The notes under the pieces are model-generated. The model was not told where the DNA came from, made no database searches, and saw only the letters and a program-made list of their open reading frames with translations. From Rhipicephalus microplus (Eukaryota; Arthropoda; Arachnida; Ixodida; Ixodidae): 64,000 nucleotides of DNA. Below, in pieces: positions 1 to 13,200 of this stretch; positions within the stretch are counted from its first letter, which is position 1; each line of letters begins with the position of its first letter. The DNA is taken from NCBI RefSeq assembly GCF_043290135.1, contig NW_027464602.1:3348001-3412000 (forward strand). Direction: 5' to 3'. Both the position numbers and the translations under genes were made by a program.

Positions 1-3000
1 CCACCGGGTGGGCTCGAACCTCCAACCTTTTGGTTAACGGCCGATCGCGCTAGCCAATTGCGCCACGGAGACAATCGTGCTGCACGCTCACCACCATCAG
101 AACATATCTTCAAAGCTATCAGTGCAAAGAAAAAAGCCACACAGCACTCCCGGGAGGGCTCGAAACTCCAACCTTTCGGCTAACAGCCCATCGCGCTAGC
201 CCACTGCGCCACGGAGACAGTCTTGCTCCACTCTCACCACCATCAGAACATATCTTCAAAGCTATCAGCGCAAAGAAAAAAAAGCGCCGCACCACCACCG
301 GGTGGGCTCGAACCTCCAGCCTTTCGGTTAATGGCCGATCGCGCAAGCCAATTGCGCCACGGAGACAGACATGCTCCACTCTCACCACCATCAGAACATA
401 TCTTCAAACCTATCAGCCCCAAAAAAAAAGCACCGCACCACCACCGGGCGGGCTGGAACCTCCAACCTTTCGGTTAACAGCCAATCGCGTTAGCCAATTG
501 CGCCACGGAGACAGTCCTGCTCCACTCTCACCACAATCAGAACATATCTTCAAAGCTATCAGCACAAAGAGAAAAAAGCGCCGCACCACCACCGGGTGGG
601 CTCGAAACTCCAACCTTTCGGTTAACAGCCGATCGTGCTAGCCAATTGCGCCATGGAGACAGTCCTGCTCCAGTCTCACCACCATCAGAACATATCTTCA
701 AAGCTATTAGTGCAAAGAAAAAAGCAGCACACCACTCCAGGAAGGACTCGAAACTCCAACCTTTCGGTTAACAGCCGATCGCGCTAGCCCATTGCGCCAC
801 GGGGACAGTCTTGCTTCACTCTCACCTCCATCAGTACATATCTTCAAAGCTATCAGCACAAAGAAAAAAAACGCCGCACCACCACCGCGTGGGCTCGAAC
901 CTCCAACCTTTCGGTTAACAGCCGATCGCGCTAGCCCATTGCGCCACGGGGACAGTCTTGCTCCACTCTCACCACCATCAGAACATATCTTCAAAGCTAT
1001 CAGCACAAAGAGAAAAAAGCGCCGCACCACCACCGGGTGGGCTCGAAACTCCAACCTTTCGGTTAACAGCCGATCGCGCTAGCCAATTGCGCCAGGGAGA
1101 CAGTCCTGCTCCACTCTCACCACCACCAGAACATATCTCCAAAGCTATTACCACAAAGAAAAAAGCAACACACCACTCCTGGGAGGGCTCGAAACTCCAA
1201 CCTTTCGGTTAACAGCCGATCGCGCTAGCCCATTGCGCCACGGAGACAGCCTTGCTCCACTCTCACCACCATTAGAACATATCTTTCAAGCTACCAGCCC
1301 AAAGAATAGAAAGCGCCGCGCCACCACCGGGTGGGCTCGAACCTCCAACCTTTTGGTTAACAGCCGATCGCGCTAGCCAATTGCGCCACGGAGACAGTCC
1401 TGCTTCATTTTCACCACCATCAGAACATATCTTCAAAGCTAATAGTGCAAAGAAAAAAGCGCCAAACCATCACCGGGTGGGCTCGAACCTCCAACCTTTC
1501 GGTTAACAGTCGATCGCGCAAGCCAATTGCGCCACGGAGACAGTCCTGCTCCACTCTCACCACCGTCAAAACATTTATTCAGAGCTATCACCCCAAAGAA
1601 AAAAAAGCGCCGCACCACCACCGGGAGGGCTCGAAACTCCAACCCTTCGGTTTACAGCCGATCGCGCTAGCCCATTGCGCCACGAGGACAGTCTTGCTCC
1701 ACTCTCACCACCATCAGAACATATCTTCAAAGCTATCAGCACAAAGAAAAAAAAAGCGCCGCACCACCACCGGGTGGGCTCGAACCTCCAACCTTTCGGT
1801 TAACAGCCGATTGCGCAAGCCAATTGCGCCACGGAGACGGTCCTGCTTCACTCTCACCACCATCAGAACATATCTTCAAAGCTATCAGCCCAAAGAAAAA
1901 AAGCACCGCACCACCACCGGGTGGGCTCGAACTTCCAACCTTTCGGTTAACAGCCAATCGCGCTAGCCAATTGCGCGACGGAGACAGTCCTGCTTCACTC
2001 TCACCACCATCAGAACATATCTTCAAAGCTATCAGCACAAAGAAAAAAAGCGCCACACCATCATCGGGTGGGCTCGAACCTCCAACCTTTCGGTTAACAA
2101 CCGATCGCGCAAGCCAATTGCACCACGGAGACAGTCCTGCTCCACACTCACCACCGTCAAAACATTTCTTCAGAGCTATCACCCCAAAGAAAAAAAAGCG
2201 CCGCACCACCACCGGGTAGGCTCGAAACTCCAACCTTTCGGTTAACAGCCGATCGCGCTAGCCAATTGCGCCACGGAGACAGTCCTGCTTCACTTTCACC
2301 ACCATCAGAACATATCTTCAAAGCTATCAGCACAAAGAAAAAAAAGCGCCACACCATCATCGGGTGGGCTCGAACCTCCAACCTTTCGGTTAACAGCCGA
2401 TCGCGCAAGCCAATTGCGCCACGGAGACAGTCCTGCTCCACACTCACCACCGTCAAAACATTTCTTCAGAGCTATCACCCCAAAGAAAAAAAAGCGCCGC
2501 GCCACCACCGGGTGGGCTCGAACCTCCAACCTTTCAGTTAACAGCCGATCGCGCTAGTCGATTGCGCCACGGAGACAGTCCTGGTCCACTCTCACCACCA
2601 TCAGAACATATCTTCAAAGCTATCAGCGCAAAGAAAAAAAGCGCCGCGCCACCACCGGGTGGGCTCGAACCTCCAACCTTTCGGTTAACAGCCGATCGCG
2701 CTAACCCATTGCGCCACGGGGACAGTCTTGCTCCACTCTCACCACTATCAGAACATATCTTCAAAGCTATCAGCGCAAAGAAAAAAAAGCGCCGCACCAC
2801 CACCGGGTGGGCTCGAACCTCCAACCATTCGGTTAACAGCCGATCGCGCTAGCCAATTGCGCCACAGACACAGTCTTGCTCCACTCTCAACACCATCAGA
2901 ACATATCTTCAAAGCTACAAGCGCAAAGAAAAAAAAGCGCGGCACCACCACCGGGTGGTCTCGAACCTCCAACCTTTCGGTTAACAGCCGATCGCGCTAG

Positions 3001-6000
3001 CCAATTGCGCCAGGGAGACAGTCCTGCTCCACTCTCACCACCATCAGAACATATCTTCAAAGCTATCAGCCCAAAGAAAAAAAGCACCGCACCACCACCG
3101 AGTGGGCTGGAACCTCCAACCTTTCGGTTAACAACCAATCGCGTTAGCCAATTTCGCCACGGAGACAGTCCTGCTCCACTCTCACCACCATCAGAACATA
3201 TCTTAAAGCTATCAGCACAAAGAGAAAAAAGCGCCGCACCACCACCGGGTGGGCTCGAAACTCCAACCTTTCGGTTAACAGCCGATCGCGCTAGCCAATT
3301 GCGCCATGGAGACAGTCCTGCTCCACTCTCACCACCATCAGAACATATCTTCAAAGCTATTACCACAAAGAAAAAAAAGCGCCGCAACACCACCGGGTTG
3401 GCTCGAACCTCCAACCTTTCGGTTAACAGCCGATCGCGCTAGCCAATTGCGCCACGAAGACAGTCCTGCTGCACTCTCACCACCATCAGAACATATCTTC
3501 AAAGCTATTACCGCAAAGAAAAAAGCAACACACCACTCCCGGGAGGGCTCGAAATTCCGACCTTTCGGTTAACAGCCGATCGCGCTAGCCCATTGTGCCA
3601 CGAAGACAGTCTTGCTCCACTCTCACCACCATCAGAACATATCATCAAAGCTATCAGCCCAAAAAAAAGCGCCGCACCACCACCGGGTGGGCTCGAACCT
3701 TCAACCTTTCGGTTAACAGCCGATCGCTCTAGCCAATTGCGCCACGGAGGCAGTCGTGCTCCACTCTTACCACCATCAGAACATATCTTCAAAGCTATCA
3801 GCACAAAGAAAAAAGAAACACACCACTCCCGGGAGGGCTCGAACCTCCAACTTTTCGGTTAACAGCCGATCGCGCTGGCCAATTGCTCCACGAAGACAGT
3901 CCTGCTCCACTCTCACCACCATTAGAACATATCTTTCAAGCTATCAGCCCAAAGAAAAAAAAAGCGCCGCACCACCACCGGGTGGGCTCGAACCTCCAAC
4001 CTTTTGGTTAACGGCCGATCGCGCTAGCCAATTGCGCCACGGAGACAATCGTGCTCCACGCTCACCAACATCAGAAAATATCTTCAAAGCTATCATCGCA
4101 AAGAAAAAAGCAACACATCCCACCCGGGAGGGCTCGAACCTCCAACTTTTTGGTTAAAAGCCGATCGCGCTAGCCAATGGCGCCACGGGGACAGTCCTGC
4201 TCCACTCTCACCACCGTCAGAACATTTCTTCAGAGCTATCAGCCTAAAGAAAAAAAGCGCCGCACCACCACCGGGTGGGCTCGAACCTACAACCTTTCGG
4301 TTAACAGCCGATCGCGCTAGCCAATTGCGCCACAGAGACAGTCGTGCTTCACTCTCACCACCGTCAGACCATTTCTTCAGAGCTATCGCCCCAAAGAAAA
4401 AAAAAGCGCCGCACCACCACCGGGTGGGCTCGAACCTCCAACCTTTCGGTTCAAAGTTTATCGCGCTAGCCAATTGCGCCACGGAGACAGTCCTGCTCCA
4501 CTCTCACCACCGTCAGAACATTTCTTCAGAGCTATCAGCCCAAAGAAGAAAAAGCGCCGCACCACCACCGGGTGGACTCGAAACTCCAACCTTTCGGTTA
4601 TCAGCCGATCGCGCTAGCCAATTGCGCCATGGAGACAGTCCTGCTCCACTCTCACCACCATCAGAACATATCTTCAAAGCTATTAGCGCAAAGAAAAAAG
4701 CGCCGCGCCACCTTCGGGTGGGCTCGAACCTCCAACCTTTCGGTTAACAGCCGATCGCGCTAACCCATTGCGCCACGGGGACAGTCTTGCTCCACTCTCA
4801 CCACTATCAGAACATATCTTCAAAGCTATCAGCGCAAAGAAAAAAAGCGCCGCAGAACCACCAGGTGGGCTCGAACCTCCAACCTTTCGGTTAACAGCCG
4901 ATCGCGCTAGCCAATTGCGCCACAGAGACAGTCTTGCTCCACTCTCAACACCATCAGAACATATCTTCAAAGCTACAAGCGCAAAGAAAAAAAAGCGCCG
5001 CACCACCACCGGGTGGGCTCGAACCTCCAACCATTCAGTTAACAGCCGATCGCGCTAGCGAATTGCGCCACGGGGACAGTCTTGCTCCACCCTCACCACC
5101 ATCAGAACATATCTTCAAAGCTATCAGTGCAAAGAAAAAAAAGCGCCGCACCACCACCGGGTGTGCTCGAACCTCCAACCTTTCGGTTAACAGCCGATCG
5201 CGCTAGCCAATTGCGCCAGGGAGACAGTCCTGCTCCACTCTCACCACCATCAGAACATATCTTCAAAGCTATCAGCCCAAAGAAAAAAAAGCACCGCACC
5301 ACCACCGGGTGGGCTCGAACCTCCAACCTTTCGTTTAACAGCCAATCGCGCTAGCCAATTGCGCCACGGAGACAGTCCTGCTCCACTCTCACCACCATCA
5401 GAACATATCTTCAAAGCTATCAGCACAAAGAAAAATAAGCGCCGCACCACCACCGGGTAGGCTCTAAACTCCAACCTTTCGGTTAACAGCCGATCGCGCT
5501 AGCCAATTGCGCCATGGAGACAGTCCTGCTCCACTCTCACCACCATCAGAACATATCTTCAAAGCTATTACCACAAAGAAAAAAGCAACACACCACTCCT
5601 GGGAGGGCTCGAACCTCCAACCTTTTGGTTAACAGCCGATCGCGCAAGCCAATTGCGCCACGGAGACAGTCCTGCTCCACTCTCACCACCATCAGAACAT
5701 ATCTTCAAACCTATTAGCGCAAAGAAAAAAAGCGCCGCGCCACCACCGGGTGGGCTCAAACCTCCAACCTTTCGGTTAACAGCCGATCGCGCTAACCCAA
5801 TGCGCCACGGGGACAGTCTTGCTCCACTCTCACCACCATCAGAACATAACTTCAAAGCTATCAGCGCAAAGAAAAAAAAGCGCCGCACCACCACCGGGTG
5901 GGCTCGAACCTCCAACCTTTCGGTTACCAGCCGATCGCGCTAGCCAATTGCGCCACGGAGACAGTCTTGCTCCACTCTCAACACCATCAGAACATATCTT

Positions 6001-8816
6001 CAAAGCTACAAGCGCAAAGAAAAAAAAGCGCCGCACCACCACCGGGTGGGCTCGAACCTCCAACCTTTCGGTTAACAGCCAATCGCGTTAGCCAATTGCG
6101 CCACAGAGACAGTCCTGCACCACTCTCACCACCATCAGAACATATCTTCAAAGCTATCAGCACAAAGAGAAAAAAGCGCCGCACCACCACCGGGTGGGCT
6201 CGAAACTCCAACCTTTCGGTTTACAGCCGATCGCGCTAGCCAATTGCGCCAGGGAGACAGTCCTGCTCCACTCTCACCACCGTCAGAACATATCTTCAAA
6301 GCTATTACCACAAAGAAAAAAGCAACACACCACTCCTGGGAGGGCTCGAAACTCCAACCTTTCGGTTAACAGCTGATCGTGCTAGCCCATTGCGCCACGG
6401 AGACATCCTTGCTCCAATCTCAACACCATCAGAACATATCTTCAAAGCTATTAGCGCAAAGAAAAAAAGCGCCGCACCACCACCGGGTGGGCTCGAACCT
6501 CCAACCTTTCGGTTAACAGCCGATCGCGCTAGCCAATTGCGCCACGAAGACAGTCCTGCTGCACTCTCACCACCATCAGAACATATCTTCAAACTATCAG
6601 CGCAAAAAAAAGCGCCGCACCACCACCGGGTGGGCTCGAACCTCCAACCTTTCGGTTAACAGCCAATCGCGTTAGCCAATTGCGCCACAGAGACAGTCCT
6701 GCTCCACTCTCACCACCATCAGAACATATCTTCAAAGCTATCAGCACAAAGAGAAAAAAGCGCCGCACCACCACCGGGTGGGCTCGAAACTCCAACCTTT
6801 CGGTTTACAGCCGATCGCGCTAGCCAAATGCGCCACGGAGACAGTCGTGCTCCACTCTCACCACCATCAGAACATATCTTCAAAGCTATCAGCCCAAAGA
6901 AAAAAAAGCGCCGCACCACCTCCGGGTGGGCTCGAACCTCCAACCTTTCGGTTAACAGCCGATCGCGCTAGCCTATTGCACCACGGAGACAGTCGTGCTC
7001 CATTCTCACCACCGTCAGAACATTTCTTCAAAGCTATCAGCACAAAGAAAAAAAAGCGGCACACCATCACCGCGTGGGCTCGAACCTCCAACCTTTCGGT
7101 TAACCGCCGATCGCGCTAGCCAAATGCGCCACGGAGACAGTCGTGCTCCACTCTCACCACCATCAGAACATATCTTCAAAGCTATCAGCCCAAAGAAAAA
7201 AAAGCGCCGCACCACCTCCGGGTGGGCTCGAACCTCCAACCTTTCGGTTAACAGCCGATCGCGCTAGCCTATTGCACCACGGAGACAGTCGTGCTCCACT
7301 CTCACCACCGTCAGAACATTTCTTCAGAGCTATCACCCCAAAAAAAAAAGAGCCGCAGCACCACCGGGTGGGCTCGAACCTCCAACCTTTCGGTTAACAG
7401 CCGATCGCGCTAGCCAATTGCGCCACGAAGACAGTCCTGCTGCACTCTCACCACCATCAGAACATATCTTCAAACTATCAGCGCAAAAAAAAAGCGCCGC
7501 ACCACCACCGGGTGGGCTCGAAACTCCAACCTTTTGGTTAACAGCCGATCGCGCTAGCCAATTGCGCCACAGAGACAGTCTTGCTCCACTCTCAACACAA
7601 TCAGAACATATCTTCAAAGCTACAAGCGCAAAGAAAAAAAAGCGCCGCACCACCACCGGGTGGGCTCGAACCTCCAACCTTTCGGTTAACAGCCGATCGC
7701 GCTAGCCAATTGCGCCATGGAGACAGTCCTGCTCCACTCTCACCACCATCAGAACATATCTTCAAAGCCATCAGCCCAAAGAAAAAAAAGCACCGCACCA
7801 CCACCGGGTGTGCTCGAACCTCCAACCTTTCGGTTAACAGCCAATCGCGCTAACCCAATGCGCCACGGGGACAGTCTTGCTCCACTCTCACCACCATCAG
7901 AACATATCTTCAAAGCCATAAGCCCAAAGAAAAAAAAGCACCGCACCACCACCGGGTGGGCTCGAACCTCCAACCTTTCGGTTAACAGCCAATCGCGCTA
8001 GCCAATTGCGCCACGGAGACAGTCCTGCTCCACTCTCACCACCATCAGAACATATCTTCAAAGCTATTAGCGCAAAGAAAAAAAAGCGCCGCGCCACCAC
8101 CGGGTGGGCTCGAACCTCCAACCTTTCGGTTAACAGCCGATCGCGCTAACCCAATGCGCCACGGGGACAGTCTTGCTCCACTCTCACCACCATCAGAACA
8201 TATCTTCAAAGCTATCAGCGCAAAAAAAAATAGCGCCGCACCACCACCGGGTGGGCTAGAACCTCCAACCTTTCGGTTAACAGCCGATCGCGCTAGCCAA
8301 TTGCGCCACGGAGACAGTCTTGCTCCACTCTCAACACCATCAGAACATATCTTCAAAGCTACAAGCGCAAAGAAAAAAAAGCGCCGCACCACCACCGGGT
8401 GGGCTCGAACCTCCAACCTTTCGGTTAACAGCCAATCGCGTTAGCCAATAGCGCCACGGAGACAGTCCTGCTTCACTCTCACCACCATCAGAACATATCT
8501 TCAAAGCTATCAGCACAAAGAGAAAAAACCGCCGCACCACCACCGGGTGGGCTCGAACCTCCAACCTTTCGGTTAACAGCCGATCGCGCTAGCCAATTGC
8601 GCCACAGAGACAGTCTTGCTCCACTCTCACCACCATCAGAACATATCTTCAAAGCTACAAGCGCAAAGAAAAAAAAGCGCCGCACCACCACCGGGTGGGC
8701 TCGAACCTCCAACCTTTCGGTTAACAGCCGATCGCGCTAGCCAATTGCGCCACGGGGACAGTCTTGCTCCACTCTCACCACCATCAGAACATATCTTCAA
8801 AGCTATCAGCGCAAAG

Positions 8817-8824
8817 AAAAAAAA
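8817..8824 (-). terminator. oligo-T run, Pol III terminator (representative copy)
   Basis: Eight A on the plus strand, i.e. T8 on the minus strand, lie 10 nt downstream of the tRNA-like sequence at 8835-8907. Runs of four or more T are the standard termination signal for RNA polymerase III. Most monomers in all four blocks have one at this place, though length varies and a few are broken (for example near 1309 and 36156, where the run is interrupted). Termination here is inferred, not shown. Confidence 0.6.
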
Positions 8825-9128
8825 GCGCCGCACCACCACCGGGTGGGCTCGAACCTCCAACCTTTCGGTTAACAGCCGATCGCGCTAGCCAATTGCGCCA
8901 GGGAGACAGTCCTGCTCCACTCTCACCACCATCAGAACATATCATCAAAGCTATCAGCCCAAAGAAAAAAAAGCGCCGCACCACCACCGGGTGGGCTCGA
9001 ACCTTCAACCTTTCGGTTAACAGCCGATCGCACTAGCCAATTGCGCCACGGAGGCAGTCGTGCTCCACTCTTACCACCATCAGAACATATCTTCAAAGCT
9101 ATCAGCACAAAGAAAAAAGCAACACACC

Positions 9129-9201
9129 ACTCCCGGGAGGGCTCGAACCTCCAACTTTTCGGTTAACAGCCGATCGCGCTGGCCAATTGCTCCACGGAGA
9201 C
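9129..9201 (-). pseudogene. tRNA-Asn(GTT)-like copy, CCTCC T-stem subtype
   Basis: Representative of the minority monomer subtype with the plus-strand sequence CTCCCGGGAGGGCTCGAA. Read on the minus strand it is 73 nt long and folds as a cloverleaf. The T stem GGAGG/CCTCC pairs fully, unlike the majority subtype. The acceptor stem GTCTCCG/CGGGAGT keeps one C-A mismatch and wobble pairs, and the anticodon stem has the A-A mismatch common to the array. The anticodon is GTT. The A-box region is altered in this copy (GGAGCAATTGG instead of TGGCGCAATTGG). Probably not a functional tRNA gene. Confidence 0.6.
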
Positions 9202-9742
9202 AGTCCTGCTCCACTCTCACCACCATTAGAACATATATTTCAAGCTATCAGCCCAAAGAAAAAAAAGCGCCGCACCACCACCGGGTGGGCTCGAACCTCC
9301 AACCTTTTGGTTAACGGCCGATCGCGCTAGCCAATTGCGCCACGGAGACAATCGTGCTCCACGCTCACCAACATCAGAAAATATCTTCAAAGCTATCATC
9401 GCAAAGAAAAAAAGCAACACACCCCACCCGGGAGGGCTCGAACCTCCAACTTTTTGGTTAAAAGCCGATCGCGCTAGCCAAGTTGTACAAGTAGCAGCCA
9501 ATATGGGCGGAGCCATCCAATAAGACCGGCATTATTGGCCCGCCGTTTGAACGTTATTGCCGGCGTCAGCTGAAAAGTCAACATCACGATGTCATAATAT
9601 TAGAATATGAGCCAATTTCTTCGTGTGCTGCTTTTTGGCGCTGTTCTGGCCCCAATTCACGCGCCGATTTTTCAAGTTAGAGAGAGAGTAATATATGTGC
9701 CGGGCACACTATTAGAACTATCTTTTCGTCATTAAACCATGC

Positions 9743-9983
9743 CCCGCCGCGGCGGTCTAGTGGCTAAGGTACTCGGCTGCTGACCCGCAGGTTGCGGGTT
9801 CGAATCCCGGCTGCGGCGGCTGCATTTCCGATGGAGGCGGAAATGTTGTAGGCCCGTGTGCTCAGATTTGGGTGCACGTTAAAGAACCCCAGGTGGTCGA
9901 AATTTCCGGAGCCCTCCACTACGGCGTCTCTCATAATTATATGGTGGTTTTGGGACGTTAAACCCCACATATCAATCAATAAA
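9743..9983 (+). mobile_element. tRNA-derived SINE (Ruka-like), complete, with 14-bp TSD
   Basis: The 5' part is tRNA-like: acceptor halves GCCGCGG and CTGCGGC pair, an A-box-like CGGTCTAGTGG is present, and the B box GGTTCGAATCC is a perfect match to consensus. A tRNA-unrelated body follows, ending in an ATCAATCAATAAA-type tail. The element is flanked by a perfect 14-bp direct repeat TCATTAAACCATGC at 9729-9742 and 9984-9997, the target-site duplication of LINE-driven insertion. I recognise the body as a very common tick repeat. The name Ruka-like is from memory of the family, and the source tRNA cannot be fixed because the anticodon stem is irregular. It has no protein. Confidence 0.88.
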
Positions 9984-9997
9984 TCATTAAACCATGC

Positions 9998-12212
9998 ACA
10001 GCTCGTTGAAATGCATAATCGTTGGTTGAAGTTGTGCAAGGTAGACTTTTTAAGTGAGAAAAAATTACCGATCAAGTTTCTCTGTCAGACGTGACGTCCG
10101 ATGCGGTGCTATCCGTACGTATGACGAAGCTGCTGCGGATACCGCTGTCTTACGCGTGCATGTAGACGTCGAACATCTGACGCAAATCTTAACGTATCAT
10201 GTGTCGGGCTAGCTATCTACGCGACCTATTCTAATCTGTTTTGCGTTCACAGCACAGTACGGTTAACGGCACTTGCTGCTGCTTGACGCGTGGGAAGAGC
10301 GGGGGTCGTCAGTTGCGTTATGGTGACTGAATCATACAGCATATGCAGTTGCCGTGATCTAACACACAGACGCGCGTGCGCGCGCACGCACGCGCTATAT
10401 TAATGCAACGACCACACGAATTCCCAACAACATCGCAGCGAACGGTTGGTAAGGTGTTGCGGAGTGTGTTGGGCGTCGTATAGGGCACCCTGTCGGTGCC
10501 CAGCTCGTTGCGAACGCGAATTTCGGCGTGGAACGCATCTTTTTTATGTACTTTTTTTACGTGTGCCCAAAACGGTAGGCTGCGCGATACGAGAAGTACG
10601 ACACACAAAAAAAAAAGAAACGTGAATGCATAGGGCAAATTGTTAATAACAAAAAAAAAACCACGCACGGTCACGCCACTGCAGTGGCGTGAGCGTGCGT
10701 GTTTTTTTCTTATTAACGAAGCACATGTGCTTCCATAAAACATGACAGCCAAGAATGATGAAGTATTCATTTACATACAAATTACTATGAGTTGCTGAAA
10801 CTCACGCAAAAGAACATAATTTTCTTCCTCGGATATTGATCGAGTGCCTTGGAATTATGCTATGTGAATTTGACACATCAACAGTGCATTATGATTCCCA
10901 CCATAAGGGGCCACAATCTTGGCAAGTAATAGAAGTACTCTTCCCACCTGATGTGCACCTAACGTAAAGAGGCCTTGTTTCTCAAGTTAGCAATATATAT
11001 CATATATATATGTATATATAACCACTGGAAAAATATACCAGGTGTAACCAGAAAAAGGTGCACCTGCAAATTTAAAGTTTAAAAGAAGCAATGACATGCC
11101 AACCATCCAAAATAGAACGCCTGAGAAAGGAGCATCAATCAGTATTACAGCAGCTAAAAGCCTGCTAACAGCTGAAGGTAGTCATGCTGCTCTTCCATTC
11201 AAGTATAGTGTACACTGAGAAAAGATACTGAAGATACACCATCAGCAAATGACAAAAGCAATACAGACCGAGCTTTCTCTTATAATACAAAAAGTTTTTA
11301 GCTGAGGAGGAAAATAAGTCATTGGCACACAATAAGTGCACAAAAAAAAAGCTGTCGCACGAGACTGTCAGCGCTTAGACAACACAGGCAAAAATACAGT
11401 AGACTGAAGAAGGGAAAACCCATAGCAAAAGTTACCATACTCCTGAGTTCTTGCTTTGCGTGCAAATGAAGCTAGCGTGAAGTTGAACACTAGATTAAAG
11501 CACCACAATCAAAATCTGGAAGTCAATGCTTTAGGAATAATACAAAGTACTGAAGAAGCATGCAAGGAGCATTCCTGTGAAGGAAAATATAAATAAAGAC
11601 TGAAAGCTCTGTGGCCCTGAACAAGACAACACCACAATCAATCGAAGAGCCGTTCGGACACACCAGCAGTTCTGGCCAACACTGAAAAGTCACAAAAACA
11701 TACCTTTAATGCCTTTTTTACAAGAGAACTTCAAAAGAAATGTGCATACACCAATGCCAGAAGTATCGATGGAAGCTATTACTCATATTCAGCTCTTCAT
11801 TGAAACACTGACAGAAGATACTTGTACCTGGATGCTTAATTACTTTGGTACAACTCAAGAGCGTCGACGCAAAGTGGCAAAAAAATTATGATGGAAGACT
11901 ACAATGTGATCAAATGCACACGTCAACCACCAACCAAGGTCCTATGCTAGAGTGAATATCGCAAAAGTCTTGAATGCCTAATGTCACTGGCTCATACTCA
12001 GCGTTTTCAATCAAAATCTTGACCTCCCACACAGCATATTATTTCAACAACCTGCCACCTCTCACCATGTCATGAAACAAGCTCGAGTATACACAAACCC
12101 TCCTCACCGTTAGGTAGTTAGATAGCTCCACTAGGGCTTCACTCTTGGAACACATAGACCAGGGCCGTAACTAGACGGGTAGTGAGGAGGTTCTGAGCCC
12201 CTCAAGTATTTT
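9998..12212. other. single-copy intergenic DNA, no gene recognised
   Basis: AT-rich DNA without a coding frame I can support. Contents seen: an alternating purine-pyrimidine tract at about 10370-10396, a long palindrome at about 10643-10720, and a TA-rich stretch at about 10991-11021. A 60-codon frame at 11709-11891 matches nothing I know and lacks flanking splice or promoter evidence. Confidence 0.5.
10643..10720. repeat. near-perfect palindrome (potential hairpin)
   Basis: The two arms read outward from a central CTGCAG: CACGCACG with GTCACGCCACTG on the left and CAGTGGCGTGAGCGTGCGTG on the right, continued by oligo-A/C opposite oligo-T/C. The outer ends read TTAATAA and TTATTAA. The central 14 bases are an exact palindrome, with a few mismatches and a small length difference in the A/T runs further out. 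It could be a very small MITE with TTAA ends or simply a snap-back sequence. No coding content. Confidence 0.6.
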
Positions 12213-13200
12213 CATGCTCTGACTTTTCGTCAACAATAGCTTAATCTGGGCAAGTTGGTTCATCGTGGTTGTGTTCTAGTAACAGTGAGAAAAGTTGAGG
12301 AAGAGACAAAAAGGACAGGAAAGAGCGCTGACTGCCAACTAAATTTTATTGAAGGTACTACGCCCACTTTTTTACAGAGTACAAGAACAGTGCTCATGCA
12401 CAACGACACATGTGAGACCATGATAATATAATCTTAACTGAGAAAAGAATACTCTCTCTCCGAATGGATGAGTGAAGGTATACTGATGCACTGATCCATG
12501 GCCTTCCTGACAAGAAAATGCTTTCACAGTCTCTCTTTCATTTCTTGTTCTTGCTTTTTTCAAAAACAGTGTTTTATGAAACATAGAACTGCACTTACAT
12601 TCTTTACAGTGTATGGCCATGCGACTACCATAGCCATTCTTAACATTTTAAGCATGCTGTCTTGCTCAAACATTGGGGCATTGCCCAGTTTGTCTTATGT
12701 TTACGTTTCCACATGTCAATAGTATCTCATACACAACATTATATTGGAATTCAGTATACCTATTCTCGTGACGAATGGCTATTCCTGTTGCTTTTTAGTA
12801 CACACACTTTTGAAAACTTGCAAGGGATGGCAAACAACAAGATAAAATCATATCGGCTCGCTATTTTCTTTATATTGTGAAACACCTTATGTACGTACGG
12901 TATAGCATGCAAAGATCTTTGGTCATTCTGTTTTTATTTTGGTCCTGTTTTGTTTAACTTGACTTTCTGCAGGAGGGTTTAGCACACGGGTGTGATGGTG
13001 CTGTTGGGATATCCAGCATCTTTTAGTCTTTTAATCTGGTTTTTAAGGCTTACCTCATCCTTGTGCTCACATGACTTCTGAAGGGTGGCCTCAATGCACG
13101 TGGTGGCAATTCCTCTGTGTAAATTGCGTAAATGTGTAATTATGTCTTATGATGTACTAAAAAAGATGTCCCAAGATTCAGAATAAGTGACAGTAGTCAA
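12213..13200 (-). mobile_element. Penelope-like retroelement fragment (RT end, GIY-YIG remains, 3' UTR)
   Basis: The minus-strand translation of about 13110-12976 reads GIATTCIEATLQKSCEHKDE and continues to a KRLKDAGYP motif, the conserved stretch that follows the reverse transcriptase in Penelope-like elements. Further on, remnants VVYEILLTCGN and RQTGQCPNV correspond to the GIY-YIG endonuclease region (expected YIGQTGRC, here decayed). Then CKECKCSSMFHKTLFLKKA and RNERETVKAF at 12620-12500 match the C-terminal histidine/cysteine part. The 3' end includes CAATAAAATTTAGTTGGCAG (complement of about 12340), which I recall as a frequent tick transcript repeat. Frames are broken by stops and shifts, so this is a dead copy missing its 5' part. 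Confidence 0.72.

Larger units (their letters stand above)
1..9480 (-). repeat. tRNA-Asn-derived tandem array, block A
   Basis: About 64 head-to-tail copies of a monomer of about 148 bp, cut off by the window start. On the minus strand each monomer reads: a tRNA-Asn-like 73-mer starting GTCTCCG, a short GC-rich trailer, an oligo-T run (usually 6-9 T), then a spacer containing GAAGATATGTTCTGATGG that leads into the next copy. Spacing is seen directly; for example, equivalent points recur at 8488, 8636 and 8784. Copies differ by a few percent and fall into recognisable subtypes, such as T-stem 3' strand CCACC versus CCTCC. The block ends abruptly at about 9480 inside the tRNA-like part of a monomer and passes into single-copy DNA. 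Open frames of 60-170 codons on both strands recur with the monomer and are not genes. Confidence 0.95.

Noticed and set aside
1..9480. Dozens of overlapping open frames of 60-170 codons on both strands
   Set aside because: They recur with the 148-bp monomer, occur on both strands at once, and encode the translated tRNA-like sequence and T run; no codon bias, start context or homology supports genes.
9764..10075. 103-codon minus-strand frame over the SINE
   Set aside because: It lies across a tRNA-derived SINE and its target duplication, so it is not a conserved gene.
10362..10396. CG/CA alternating tract as a regulatory element
   Set aside because: Simple alternating repeat; Z-DNA potential is possible but nothing links it to a gene.
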